Shown here one piece after another: positions 32,721 through 45,634 of a DNA stretch of 64,000 bases. The DNA lies in the NCBI GenBank assembly GCA_973895155.1, contig OZ316894.1, positions 9,114,001-9,178,000 on the forward strand, given 5' to 3'. The number at the start of each line of letters is the position of its first letter. Position 1 is the first letter of the stretch. Under the pieces are notes generated by a model. The model was not told the origin of the DNA. It did not search any database and saw only the letters and a list, made by a program, of their open reading frames with translations. This DNA comes from Marsupella aquatica (lineage: Eukaryota; Marchantiophyta). The translations under genes and the position numbers were made by a program.

Positions 32721-35700
32721 GCTTCTGGCACGACAAACAAATGTAGAGCATTTCAGTGCGAAGGCTATTGAAAAGACTGTTCAAATGTCAGAATATTAAT
32801 GTGTCAACAAGCTCTCCTGCAATCAGTCATCTCCTATCCACAGCCCACCAACGAAACGTATGGGATATGAGAAAAGGGATTGTACAAACTTTATTAGCTA
32901 AATCAGGTGGCATATTAAGTAAGTTGCAATAGACAGTAGAAGAAGGAAGCGTTTCTAAGATCCTAAGCACAATTGTAGAGGCTTGAGAGTAGTCAATGGC
33001 TCGCTTGTTGATATCAAGGTAAAATGTTGTAGACCTTCAGCAGAAAGAACTACAGTAGAGATTGCTCGATATCGAGTGTTGAGATTCAAGCATTCGAAAA
33101 TTGGAGTGAATTCTCAAACCTGGCGGTCGAGGGGAGATGGCAAACACGTTGTATATAGGGACGTGCGGGAGAAATTCCAAAAGGGCGTGCGGGAGAAATT
33201 TTGCATCGATTTGCTTAAGAACGACTATGATCTTTCTTCAAGAAGTCACTAATTCATCCGAAACAACTTTCGAGCGATTCAGCTTGCTACTTGTCTAGCA
33301 TAAAACGAGATTCCCCATTTCAAGACTGTTGTCCGACCAGGCGATGCTGGCGTGCAGGGTGCCCGGGCTGTTGCTTAGGGATCATGCCCAAAGTTTTCTA
33401 GAACTCAACAGAAAACGGCTGCAAATAACACGAAGGGGGCGAAAAATGACAATTCAGAGTCAGTGACTTGGATCTCTGATGACTTAAATCAGACACGTCT
33501 GAAACTAAAGTCCTATCAATCACATTTATCTAGTTATCGTCAATTTAGGAGTTATGTCTAAACAGTTCGTAGAAGTATACAATCATATACAGCTTCCGGA
33601 CGTTTCTCCCAGAATGCCTTCAAAACTCGTACCTCAGCAGCTTCGTCGCTGCACAGAGTTGTGCTTTGCAGTCGTTGGAGAGCGAGCGGGTTTGGAATAT
33701 GCAGCATTTTTGAAGGCAATTACAGCCTATTCGCCATCCAGACTCAATCGTCCGTTCGCAAGGCAGAGTCGTGAAAGATAACGCTCTGCTTTGGCGTAGG
33801 AGAAATGCAAAAATTTGTCATGTCCTTGAAGTAGGAAATTGACGTATTGATCGATCGTAAGTTGGACGCAACGGGTGCTAGTGTAAAGTGCTCGCCATGA
33901 GAAGTTGCTGTCTTCCTAATGGTTCATCCTTACGTTTCATCACGTTGCCCCAGCTTCCGGCGGCTCTTAAGATTTCCATTATTGGGTTGAGGAATCATAC
34001 GTACCTCAATCTGAATGTTAGGCAGCACTTCTCTTCAGACTTTGCGCGCCGTGGTCCTCGATTGAATTTGATGGCAGCTTTCTTCGATCATGTTTTGAAG
34101 ACCAACACCTTCCCGCATCCAGAGCTTTGGTCGCTTCATCCATGATCATTCATGATCATCCACGATCGTGCGTCCGTCGATAAACTACTATCTTCGCATT
34201 CCATAGATTTTATCTAGCCAGGTCGATCACATCTTGGTCATCTCGTTGCACTTCAAAGCATTTCTCAAATTGCTGACATGTTTCGGAGAGGCTCAGAGGC
34301 ATCGCACATTGTTGGCACTTTTGGAATCACGCCAACGAGATCATATGGCACACGTCATGTGGCACATTACAAACCGATATCTATAAACCTTGTGTTCTGA
34401 ATGAAGCTGTGCAACCGTTCAAATCTCCAATCATGGCAAATCCGAGAGTTCTAACTTACATTCCCTGCTGTTTAAGTAGGATTGGGAAATGGCTTCTCCT
34501 CATTCGCCAATTTTGAAGATAGACGTGAGAAAAAACTAGGACTCATGTAGAGTCCTGTGTACGTTTATTGGAATTCTGCACAGAAGTCCGACCTAAGTAC
34601 ACAGCTTCGCACGTCACGCCTTCCCTTCATCGATTTCCAGCAACCAACACGACTAAGCACAGCAGAATGGCTGGAGTTGTGCTGATTAAAGCTAGATTCT
34701 AGCGACTGTATATACAAGCAACTGTCCGTTGGCAGTCTTCAGCCCCCAATTATGCAGACCGTCTAATTCGCCACCAAACGTGCATCACCATCTCCAGGCC
34801 ATCGAATGTTCTGTATATCTCCTAGTTTTTCGATGCCTCTGAAGCTCTCCGAAACGATTTTTCAGATCTAGAGAAACGATCTGCTTCATGGTGCATCTTT
34901 AGAGTGAGCCATATTCCTCTTTCACTTGTGGATTCCCAAACAGTTTGGCTTGATTTTGTTGGCGCAATCCGAATGCATAGAGAGGCATGATCCTGAAACA
35001 GAACTGGAAAGAGCCAAATTGAGGACTCAAGTGGAAAATAGTATTATCCATGGAGAGACACCACGTTTGAGAAGCAAAAGACGTACCTGTTGACATATAT
35101 ATACTAACCCAGGATTAAAATCGATCCCTGCTACTGCTGTCCAGCTCGTACAGCAAGTGCCTCAACTCCCTGCTGTGAAAGTTTCGACATTGCAGCTCAA
35201 TTGCACGAAGGATCGGTTGGGTCACAATACTTCAAAATATCTAAATGTCACGACGAAGGGCTTTCATTCAAGTCCCGTCTATGCCACGAAGCTCTCTTTA
35301 TCATTAACCCCAGCCAGAAAGCCAGAGGACACAGCGCATTTGGAAAGGCAGACATGGGCTAGTACAAAATTTTGATGTCTGAGGCCACGACCTGATGCGA
35401 AAGGCGATGCATCGTCAGACAACGAGAACGACAAATCCATAAATTGAAAGTGCATGGAACCCCAATCAATCGTAGATCCGGGATCCGCAAACCCTGATCG
35501 AGGTTATGACCGGTTCCAATAGACAGATCGGTTCGATGACGTCCGATTCAGATAACGTCGAGCACGGAAAAGTGTTCCTTTCTGTCGAAGAACCATCTTC
35601 AACAGTCTGACGTACTCGTCATCATTCTCCGATTTGAACACTATCATCTTCCTTAAATTGGGACATGATGGGAGGGAATCTGATACAGAACAATATGGTG

Positions 35701-35903
35701 GAACGTCAAGGTTCGAAAGACTGCTCGAGATTAGTAAATGTGTCGTCTCACGACTATCATGTTTGAGACTTTATCTTGTTGCAGCAGAAGAATTCTTAAA
35801 GGGGTGAATCTTGGAGGACAGCTTCGGGCAATTCAACTCCTTGGTCAAAAAAGTACAACTAGTCAGTGGTCGATCCGCGGACGAATAATTGACAAAGGAG
35901 ATC
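32721..35903. other. Intergenic region, no supported gene
   Basis: A 75-residue ATG frame at 33554-33781 and an 84-residue one at 33888-34145 are possible small coding regions but show no domain. A TATATATA run lies at about 35096-35103, possibly the promoter or an upstream leader of the gene at 35904. Nothing else is distinct. Confidence 0.35.
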
Positions 35904-36593
35904 ATGGTCGATAAGAGCCCAAAAGTGGACACTAGGCCTTCGAAGGCAGACATTCAGGCAGACGCGTGGATGAAAGTTGACGCTGGATTGCCCCCTCCAG
36001 TCCTTACCCCGGAACAGCAGGCAGCTCAAGCCAGTGACCCGAACCTGGTCCAATTGACAGGAGGCCGGAGAAATTCAGGAGTCTATCAGGGACAGCTGAT
36101 TCACAAGCAGCGGGAGGCCCTAGCGGCGTGGAAGGAAACAGACAATTACAAGGACGCGTACTTGAAACGGAAGAAGAAGAGGCGGCCCAGGCCAGAATGG
36201 ATTCCCCAATCCAGAGAATACCAAATGGATGCAATCATGAAGGATTTCGACCCGTCCTTGCTTGGAAAACCGGAACCTCCACCTGTGAAGACTCCGGACC
36301 CCTACCGCTCAACAGAGTATAAAAAAGAAACCAAGAAAGATCCAGCCATCCCACTTCATGAAGGCCAGAAGAACGCCTACAAATCTTTAGAGTACCAAAA
36401 ACTGTGTCCTGTTCCTCCAATTGCTTATCCCGGTGTTCCCCTGGGAAACAGCCCTGAAGAGGGCCCCTGGATCGAGGTCTTCGATTCCATGTGGAACTCA
36501 ATCTGGGTCACTCTGAAAGGCCTGGAACTAGGCGAAGCCGCTAAGAGAGAAGAGTTTTTGGGATACGATCTAAATAGTGACAAAATTGCGTGA
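35904..36593 (+). CDS. Unknown basic, proline-rich 229-residue protein
   Basis: I take the ATG at 35904; the frame extends five codons upstream without another ATG. The protein is a single exon, soluble, with no signal peptide. It has many Lys, Pro and Tyr residues, a strongly basic patch (YLKRKKKRRPRPEW near residue 90) and repeated short Tyr/Pro words (PDPYRSTEYKKE, YKSLEYQKL, VPPIAYPGVPLG). The last 40 residues look like a compact amphipathic helix (WIEVFDSMWNSIWVTLKGLE). Codon use is clean and even. The composition resembles small structural proteins that bind filaments or nucleic acid, but that is only a resemblance. I cannot name a family. Confidence 0.7.
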   Translation: MVDKSPKVDTRPSKADIQADAWMKVDAGLPPPVLTPEQQAAQASDPNLVQLTGGRRNSGVYQGQLIHKQREALAAWKETDNYKDAYLKRKKKRRPRPEWIPQSREYQMDAIMKDFDPSLLGKPEPPPVKTPDPYRSTEYKKETKKDPAIPLHEGQKNAYKSLEYQKLCPVPPIAYPGVPLGNSPEEGPWIEVFDSMWNSIWVTLKGLELGEAAKREEFLGYDLNSDKIA

Positions 36594-39500
36594 AGATTTC
36601 CACAGCCTTCAAAGACTGTTCTCGTCTCACTTTCTCTTCTCATTCGGACAAACGGTCACTTCACATTATGTGACAGATTGGCTCTCGGCCCAGAGGCTCC
36701 ATGGCAACAGGCAAAGCCTTGATGACTGCCCAGGGATCGGACGACACATATATAGAACATGTTCAAATCGATCTATGGAAGATGAAGGATGTAATTGTCG
36801 GGATAATTGTTCGACACTAATCTAGAAAGTACCTGACTGTGCTCCATATCGGAAAGCCGTCACTGGTCGATCACTCAGCTGCTTCCAGATATGTGGACAG
36901 CATGTAATTCACTCCCCGTGATTAGGCTTGAATCAAATCGAGCTCAACTCAGACAACCGAGCAGCAAATCGACACAGGAAATTCAGACAATCAGTGAGAA
37001 ATTTTGGTAGACATTCACATTGATCTCGTTGGCCAAGAGCCACATTAGCTGACTCAAAGTGATGAGTTAAGTTCTTCAACTTGAACTAGAAGATTGAAAC
37101 ACAATTGTGTGGTTGTGTTTTCTGTTTCTCTTCAAATCGTGTGATGGTCGATAGCGATTACAATCGGGGGCAATTGCTATGCCTGTCAATTATGGCAGCC
37201 AACGATATATCGAGAGTTCTGTTTGGTATCCTGTCACCCAAAAACCATTAGACCTACAGTAGTGTTGCTTCAAGGGGGGAGGGGGTGGTGCATTGACTTC
37301 TTTTAATTCTCCCTCGGAGGTTAAATGTGTATGATTGATTCTGGACAATATGATGAGTGAAAACTACTGTACTTGGCTTTACAAGGAAGCCATACTTGGG
37401 GGTCACTCACTCAGGTGTGGTGTGTAGGGATCTTACATGGCAAGCAGTGAGCCCTGTAAATGCTGATGTGGAGACAGTGCTTAACTTTGCTTAAAATTGT
37501 AAACCACCTACTTGGCAAGGAATGGGGGCCAGTAAATGTTGATGTGGAATGGTTCTTTTGCATAAATTTTAGACACCTGCAGAGGTGGCCCAAACATTTC
37601 CAAACTTGGGCTTCTTTCATTCCAGCTATTTGCATGCTTTGAAGACTTAGTTCATTTCAAATCAAAAGCTCTTTGGTCAGGAGTTTTTTTATGTTCGATC
37701 AGAACATGAAGTGGTCCTTCAGTTTCTATGGTGACAAAAAATCAAGAGTGCCCCGGCCAGTGTCTTGTAAAGATACCCTTAATCCTTTGGAGGTGTTCCA
37801 AAGATTCAGTCAAATGTTTGATTCCTGCTCAAAATATACACAATGGACATGTAAGGTGCACAGCATCAATAAATTAAGTTTATAACCAATGGACATATAA
37901 TTAAGGTGCACTGCATCAATAAATAGATTCCTAGTTGCCTGGTTGAAATATGGAACTTTCTCATGAAAGGAAAGAAAAATGCCCTTAAATAATAAATAAA
38001 TATATTGGGAACTTAAATAAAAACTAAGGAAATGAAAAACATTTAAGGGGCTGGTAGAAATGGCTGAATTCTTAAATAATATGTGGCAAAATCATAGATT
38101 AGACTGAATTAACATCAAAAGACATTGCAACCAATTGAGTAAGACAAGATAGCCAAACAGTGCCCCACCATATAGCAGCCTAAAAAAACTCATTCTTCAT
38201 TGCTTTCATTGCTTCTTACTAATGACATGCTGAAATTTCAATTTATTTTGGTGAGCTAGAAAACTCCTCTTGCCAGTAATCACACATCAAAATGTGATCA
38301 TTTATGGTGCGCATTCACGGATTTAAACAAAATAACGTGTATCATGGTATGAAGCAATATCATACACTGTATGTCATATTTTCAGAAAACTCTTGGAAAG
38401 GTGTACTAGTAATAATAAACCAAAGGCCAGTCCTATTAAGGAGGACTTTGATTTCCAAGGCGATTAGATAAGTAGGTGCATTTTACTACCATGTGTAGTT
38501 GTCCAGTGCACTCAATAAATACTTCTAGTATATGTGTTGCACTAATTGATTAATGCATGTGCACTCTTATAGACAGAAATGGCTTATGCATTTGTGGTTT
38601 GTGATGCTGATGTACCTCCACTGCCATACAAACGGTGTATTTATGGTGCATTTATAAAGAAAAATGCTGTAGTATTAGGGGACTACATGACCAACCTGCA
38701 GTTACCCATGGAATTCACTTAATATACACAGTGCACTTATCCATAGTAAACTGTAGTTGCTCATACCCACAAGATGCACTTTGCAAGTTAAGTAACAGAA
38801 TGAGCACTTGTTCCTTATTATTTTTCTGTTTGTCAAATATTACCAAATTTTTGGAAATGTTTTGACTTCACTCTAATATTTGCCAATATATTCTCCATGT
38901 ATCATCAGCACTAAGTAGGTGCATACTAGAAAAAGTAACTCCATTGGAAAGACAGGATTGAAAGCCTTCTTCAATTGTGCATCTTTTTCTCTATTCTTTC
39001 AAAAATAGAGAAACTCTAGAAACCTAAGTGTCTCAAGGGGAGTTTCATTGCTCGAGGGGTTAACTCAGTACATATCCTTGATACCACGTGTAATTCTAGC
39101 ATAATTGTAGATGCCCATGTTTTGTTAAAGAGAATATTCTACAAATATTATTATTTTCAACTTCAATAGCCTATTTTAATTTATAAAAACTTTATTCATG
39201 TACTAAACAAATAAATATTCTTAATCAATAACCTCTTGACATTTTGTAGTGGGTCTTGATAATGTGCTAAGTAAGTCTTCAATCCCACACACTTTTCCTT
39301 GGCCAGCATTGGTTCCCCTAAGTCAACTGTCAGGTTAGTTAATTAGTGAAACCCTTAGTTAGGGTTTTTCCAGTCTAGCTAATTTGTGAATGCCTTGACT
39401 TATTTTGGGTATATGCAGACATATATACTAACTTCACATCACCTTCTAGAAGGGCATCATGTTCTCAATTGGGGAAGGCTGGCACACATTTGACAACAGT

Positions 39501-40031
39501 CAAACTAGCTAGTATGTTAAAGGAGCAGTAGATTAATTCATTCTTCAGGCTCTCGTTATGCCGTAACTGTCAAAGGTTAGATTGTAACTTTTTGATAACA
39601 AAAAGGGACACGACTGTACAATATCCGGATCATTTTGACTCCATAATTCCCATAAAACAATCTTTACCATTAAGGTAAAATTGTGTGAGATAGTGAACCA
39701 CTGGATCATATGAAAATGTTTAATAGGTAGACAACAGAATTGATGGACAATGGCCATTATTAATGAGGGGCTACTCAGCATTGTGATTGTTCAATCTATG
39801 AAGACCCTATCAAACACTTGCCCACTTGCACCATTGGATAGAGCTTGCATAGGGAGCCTGCAAAGTTTTATTTACAAGAGTCACCACCCTCAGACCTCCT
39901 TCGTTGACTCCGGCCTATATCAAGGCTCCAAAGTTAACATTCAAACTCTGCCAACCTGAAGTGTCTATTCATGACTGTGTACATTATTTGATTGTCTGGT
40001 CTACTAATTAATCACAGCAGATTTTGAGGGG
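36594..40031. other. Intergenic region with small duplications
   Basis: No gene is supported. Two small direct duplications are clear: about 37437-37474 against 37514-37548 (tggcaag, then gtaaatg(c/t)tgatgtgga), and about 37841-37880 against 37887-37926 (caatggacat, then ggtgcacagcatcaataaat). The right part, from about 39550, is the left copy of the direct repeat flanking the A20/AN1 gene. Confidence 0.4.
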
Positions 40032-40040
40032 TTATATCTT
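39550..40040 (+). repeat. Left copy of a diverged direct repeat flanking the A20/AN1 gene
   Basis: Its left part (gttagattgtaac near 39576, then cacgactgtacaatatccggatcatt near 39609) and right part (caacctgaagtgtctat near 39951, then ctaattaatcacagcaga) match 41185-41715 in the same order and orientation. Confidence 0.65.
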
Positions 40041-40857
40041 CTTCAGTTTTGAGCCATTGACAACAGGATTGGCCTTGGCAATGGCAGCACGCCCAGACGC
40101 TTTGTAATCAAAGGTGCAAGAGTGGTCCTTGTAGTGGCGGTGAACAGTGCAGAACACTTTCTCACAGCGGCACGGGTAATTGTCTGACAATCTTAGTCTC
40201 TTGTCACATGAGTAGCAACGCGTAGCACTCTCACCCTTGGCCACTCCAGCCATCATGGCAACATTGTCTGCCTCTTCCTCCTCATGCAATGATGACCCCT
40301 CTCCTTGATCTCCAACTGAACTCACTTCTTCTTTCACTTCTGCATCTTTTATGATCAAACATAGGTAATAATCTTGATCTTTCTAAATAGAATAATATCA
40401 ATCAAACTCACTGGTGTATGTAAATTAGCAATTTTCTATGACTGTGGTCCAGCACCTTGATCCTCAAGCACAATCAGTTTTAATTCTCAGATTGCAATGA
40501 ACTACCCATTCAATCAAGAGGGCAACATGATGGTCACCCACATGACAAATTCAACATATATTTATTACAATCACGTTGTTCTTAGTACCAAGGAGAGATT
40601 CACCAGCAATTCTCAGGCACTTCATTCATTTATCACTTTAAGGACCGAAGTCATGGGAGAAGTATAATTTAGAACATACTTAACAATTCATCAATGGCAG
40701 CAGTCGCCGCGATCCTTGAGTTTGAGTATGTAGCCTCACATGTAGTCGCCATCATTGATTTTTGATTTTGCAATTGCACCTTATTGCATTTGGAGCAATA
40801 TCCATTGGCTGCATCAGTTCCAAAGAACTCGCACCCATCTCTCTTGCAAGGACCCAT
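40032..40857 (-). CDS. A20/AN1 zinc-finger stress-associated protein
   Basis: Two exons, 40857-40680 and 40345-40032, give a 163-residue protein. The donor is GTATGT. The acceptor is ...AAAAG or six bases later ...GCAG; both keep frame. Exon 1 encodes the A20 finger: CKRDGCEFFGTDAANGYCSKC fits C-x4-C-x11-C-x2-C. Exon 2 encodes the AN1 finger, C-x2-C-x11-C-x-C-x4-C-x2-H-x5-H-x-C, ending FDYKASGRAAIAKANPVV as in plant SAPs. This family binds ubiquitin through A20, is induced by abiotic stress and is about 160-170 residues long, so the protein looks complete. An intron between the two fingers is unusual for seed-plant SAPs, many of which are intronless. The gene sits between two diverged direct repeats. 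Confidence 0.92.
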
Positions 40858-41184
40858 TCAAATTTTGGGGTAACTAATCAAAATATATCTCTTTTATTTT
40901 TCCCAACTTTGAATTGTCCGTACGATAACCCCAAATATTTAATTTAGCAAGAAATTATGTCTCTCTTTTACACCTTTTTGTTGAGAGTGAATTCCACCCC
41001 ATTTCCATGGGATCAGTGAGTGTCTTTCTCTCTCCCCTTCCATCCCAAGCAATGTCCTCAATCATTTTAATTAGTCGGTAACTGTGCTCCACAACAATGT
41101 TCACATTTTTCAAAAATAAAAATTGTGATTGGTGTCAAAGTAGCATGCTAGCCTCAGGTTATAAATTCATGGTCTCTTAATATT

Positions 41185-41715
41185 AGTTCCATCACCTTAA
41201 TGTTTGAAAGGTCAGATTGTAACCTTTCAATGATAAAAAAAGGGGCACGACTGTACAAAATCCGGATCATTCTCGTTGAATGGGATGATTTATGCCCCCT
41301 TCAAAAGCATATTTGGTTTGATACTTTGAGATTGATTTCTGTTACATGAAAACATAAGAGTAAGCCAATAGATAAGAAAATGCCCAGCCTGATAAGAGAA
41401 GGGACAATGAATGTCAATTCACCAGGTTGCTCAGCATTGGAATCATGTATATGAAGACTCTAACTAGCATAGACTTGCAGAATCCACACATTCAATGAGA
41501 AAGCTCTACTAGACAGTCACCATCCTCTAGCCTGGCTGGGCTCAAAAGTCAGGCTCTGTAAACCTTATACTTAGAGGTGCATAGTATCCCCTTTCCTGCG
41601 GGTAAAGGTTCAAAGTGGATTCAGACTCTCCGTATCCAACCTGAAGTGTCTATGAGGACATACATAGATCAATCTGCTCATTAATTAGTCACACAGACTT
41701 GGATTTGATGGGCTA
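41185..41715 (+). repeat. Right copy of the direct repeat flanking the A20/AN1 gene
   Basis: It shares with 39550-40040 the words cagattgtaac, cacgactgtacaaaatccggatcatt, gctcagcattg, caacctgaagtgtctat and ctcattaattagtcacacaga in the same order. The two copies lie about 1.6 kb apart on either side of the A20/AN1 gene and are clearly diverged. Confidence 0.65.
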
Positions 41716-44303
41716 GCCAGTACTGCTCTACATAACTATCACAATTATAAAACTTTCCACAAATTGCTGTTGTTCAAAACTCCCCCAGGTCCCAATATTG
41801 CATTTCTTTACAAAACAGCTCAAGCCTCAGATCAATTGAAGACCTATATAAGAAAAAACTATGATGGAATACATCCACAAGTTTTATTTGAGTATGACCA
41901 CTAACAAGATTTTCTTGTGTAGAGTAGGATCCTCAAACTTACATGGGGTTATGATCCTAAGCCCACAGGGTCAGTGAGGGCGTTAGTTTGCTTAAACCAA
42001 GGTCTTGAATTTCTCAAATTAAAGAAAAAAGCATGCACAACTCACTTTTGGGCAAGGTAGTGTCCAAGCTATCCAACGAGTTGCAAAATGTAGTGACGCA
42101 TTGCATGAACTCTCAGACACAGTTCATGAGTGTATTTGGTTCCCAAAATACGTAAGGGACATTTGCAGCACTATGGTTTGAGAATGTATCATTGTGATCA
42201 CTAGACTAGTTTTGAACCCAGATGAACCTTATTGAAATGTAACATTTTATTTTGATAGTAACTTTCATTTGTAGGAATGCCCAATGATCTGTTTGGTCTA
42301 TTGGGTCCCTAGGTCAAACATTGACATCAGCTTCACACCTCAGATTAAGCAATTCTAGTTATGACTATCTATCATCAAAGAATCACCGATACATGCATGC
42401 TACAAGAAGTGCAATCATGATCATGATCCAGAAATTTACCTCCAAGCAAGGAGGCAAGTTGCCACAACAATTCTCTAGTTAAGATGCTGGTCATGTCACC
42501 TTCATCCATAGAACTTTTACCTCCAAAATGATTAAGGATGTAGGTCCAACCTCTGGCCATGGAACAAAATCCTTGCTACAGAATTCTATGATACTGGTCA
42601 ACTATGCTGGAGTCCAAACCCTGGTCCAAACAATCATTTGTTTGAATTGGTTTTATTTCTATGAGACAATCATAACTAGAATTGTTCAATTAAATAAAAG
42701 AGATAGTGTTTTAGAAATGGCATAGGGTGAGACATGGTACATACGCGGGGTACATACGATTGAAATGATCTCATTGCCTTTGAATTGCATGCACATCTCT
42801 CTCTTTTATTTATTTGTTGTACCATCCCCACTTTAATTTGGCACTGTAGCCATAAGATATGGGCTAACTAAGTACCATATCGGCATAACTTGTGGGCCCA
42901 CCCGTGATGCCTACAACACTAGCCAGGTGTGCAACACTCTATGTCACTTCTAACGGGAAATGCTAATTAATTTTTTTAATACAGGTTCACCCCAAATCAC
43001 GTGAACCGCCTCATTGTGACGTTATATCAGAATCTGAAGGCCTCAACCTGTTGCATCTGAAACCTTGGGGTGAACATTTGTTTTTGGACACTAGTTTTAG
43101 GCCACCTTAGTGACTCACGATGAACCAGTTTTTTTGGATATGCGCCAAATCAGGGGTTAGACGTACATACAAGGAAGAATTTGGGCTAAGTAACAATAGG
43201 GCTACCTCCTGGGGCCCTCACTTTTTTTTTTCGAATTCATCATGCACAAAACATTGTCAGCCAGGGTATTCTTAATTAGGCTTAGTGGGAGACTTCTACA
43301 TTTTTGTGGGAGATTACTTTCAAGGAAATCAGGTTTTTTTAATCAAAATTTGGGTATTGTAAGAGATAGAGTTCTTACAACCAAATTTTAGAATATTCCT
43401 AAAATAATCTAACAAGTAAAATTATTCTTTTAATTTTTTTCTTAATTACTGTGTTTATGACCCAAAAGTAGAAGATGATATGGAAACATGAAACACTGGT
43501 TTGTAATTGTTTTTAGCTCACTTACTAGTTCTTCATTGGGCTAGTATGCACCATGACTTGTTGCACATATTATCAATGTCGCCTACACCAGGCATCTAAT
43601 GTCACCACATCTATCCAGAAGCTTAAGTCAAGTCACTAAGGAAGTGGTAAGTTAGTAATATAGGTCAACATTATCTCTTTGTAATTTGGGAAGCTTCTAG
43701 TTTTCGTGGTTGACTTCATGCTCTAGTGTAGACACCTCACTTTACTGTAGGCTCTACTCTAGTATGACAGTTGTAAATCTACCAGAGGCTTCACTGCCGG
43801 CCACTTTACACCTGTTACTGAGTCAGTTAGTAATTCCAGATAACTGTAAGTGGCTAGCCATTTGCCTCTGATAAAAAAAATTGATCAGCAATGAGTCTAG
43901 ATATTTCACTCTAAGTAATTAGTAAGTGGTAAGTCTATAGGCTTCACGTAGTTAGTACCTTAGGTGTTCTATTAGATACTCGCATCAATTAGGTTTTGGG
44001 AGGAAATATATATTAATCCATCATGCATAGTGTCTTCGGTTTTTTTGTTCTTACCTATAATTTTTTCATATTTACACAATTTCTAAGTATTTTATAAATA
44101 TATTTCACCCCAAATTGTGGTTTAACTGTGACTGTCACGTGACTCCTCACAACTTGGTCACACCCGGGGTCACACCAGGTCACCGTAACTAGTCAGAAAA
44201 TTCCCCCAAAATTGGGGAATTGGGGGAAAAGGGAGCAAGCTTTTGTTGTCCTGCAATTTGAATGGCAAGTTCAGTCTGTGAGTATTTCCACTTTTAAATA
44301 TAA

Positions 44304-44585
44304 CAGCAAAACATATCTCAAACATAGCACAACCCAGATAGTGTATCACCTGCTCTAAGTCTGTATCTTTAAGGATACCAATTGTTAATCCTTCCTGAGT
44401 GAGCCCCCTAAAAAAATATTTTAAATAAATATATAAATAAATAAATAAATATATATATATATATATATAGTACGTGTGGGCTTCACCATCCCTGATCCCT
44501 ACACAAGAAAGGCAAGTCCCTTTTAAACAGCAAAACATATCTCAAACAGAGCAAAACCAAGTTACTATATCACCTGCCTTAAGTA
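44304..44585 (+). repeat. Tandem duplication with 224-bp spacing
   Basis: The segment cagcaaaacatatctcaaac followed by tatcacctgctctaagt begins at 44304 and again at 44528. Between them lie one promoter-like module and the AT microsatellite. A third relative of the tatcacctgctctaagt part occurs near 45105. Confidence 0.75.
44425..44470. repeat. AT-rich microsatellite
   Basis: A run of ATAA units passes into a pure (AT) repeat ending near 44469. Confidence 0.85.
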
Positions 44586-45305
44586 CATCTTACTAATAAA
44601 GCCTACTTTTCACCAGCTAGGGTCTAGAGGCTGGTCTAGAGGCTTCTCTAGACCGTAACTCTATGGTCATCATATGCATGGTCATCATATACATGGGAAA
44701 AACTTATGACATGATTATGATGTATATACATATCAGTTTTATGTGATAATTTTTAAATATTTACATTAAAAAAATATAGGTAGTATGGCCCCACCACAAC
44801 ATATGTGCATAGAACATGGATGTGCATACAAAAAGCCTGTGCACATCAAGGAGAATGATATATTATATATGACTATTAAAATGATGGGTTTTTTTTATCA
44901 TTTCATTAATCTTCAAAGAATATGAATGGAAAATATATTTTGATAATTCTTTTATTGTCCTCTCTGCTATTCACGTTCAAAGAACGGGTAATCGGGGCTA
45001 GTGACTTTAATTAGGATACTAATTGTTAATCCTTCTTGATTCCCCTAAAACAATATAGGACGTGTGTGCTTCACCATCCCCACTCCCTCCAAGTTACTAC
45101 AGGTATATCACCTGCTCTAAGTCCATAACTTTAATTATCAGGCCCGTGACCAAATGGGGTTTGTCACATTAGGCCGTCGAACAAAGTGAAAAAGAATAAA
45201 TTAAAGACAAATCATTCAATGTTCTCCTCATCTCTTTCATCTGCCCAGTAAGCCATCACGGTCTTGCCTGAATACAAGTACTGTATACAATACATTGAAT
45301 TTTGT

Positions 45306-45440
45306 TTTTGGTCTCTTTAGAAGAAGAGGAATTAAGTTCAGTTTTGCAGTCCTTTTGGTCTCTTTAGAACAAGAGAAATTGTATCAAATTAAGTTCAGTT
45401 TTGCAGTCCTGTTGGTCTCTTTAGAACAAGAGAAATCTAC
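45306..45440 (+). repeat. Short tandem repeat, 47-57 bp units
   Basis: The word ggtctctttagaa begins at 45310, 45357 and 45414, and aattaagttcagttttgcagtcc lies between the copies. A further single copy of the second word occurs near 45659. Confidence 0.85.
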
Positions 45441-45443
45441 AAC

Positions 45444-45634
45444 TATAATAATGGATCTTGTCTTTTTTAGTCCCTTGTCCCCATACAAAAACGCTTCTGG
45501 GTGGGAAAGATCCATGATTAGTTATTTTTGCTCATCATTGATGAGAGAAATATATACCCCTATCACGTATTTGTTTCTTGCTGCCCAGTAATATCCCCGG
45601 CCAATCCCTATGGGCCTGCCCTCCTTGCACAATG
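45444..45634 (+). mobile_element. Dispersed repeat, copy in plus orientation
   Basis: From tataataatggatcttgtc to gccctccttgcacaatg this segment matches the reverse complement of 57801-58067 over its full length, apart from an extra internal duplication of about 60 bp in the other copy. It contains no protein frame, so it is probably a non-autonomous mobile element. Confidence 0.6.

Noticed and set aside
42240-42330. Similarity to 9250-9330 (ggtcaaacattg words)
   Set aside because: Only one short block matches and the surrounding sequence does not align, so I do not call a repeat.
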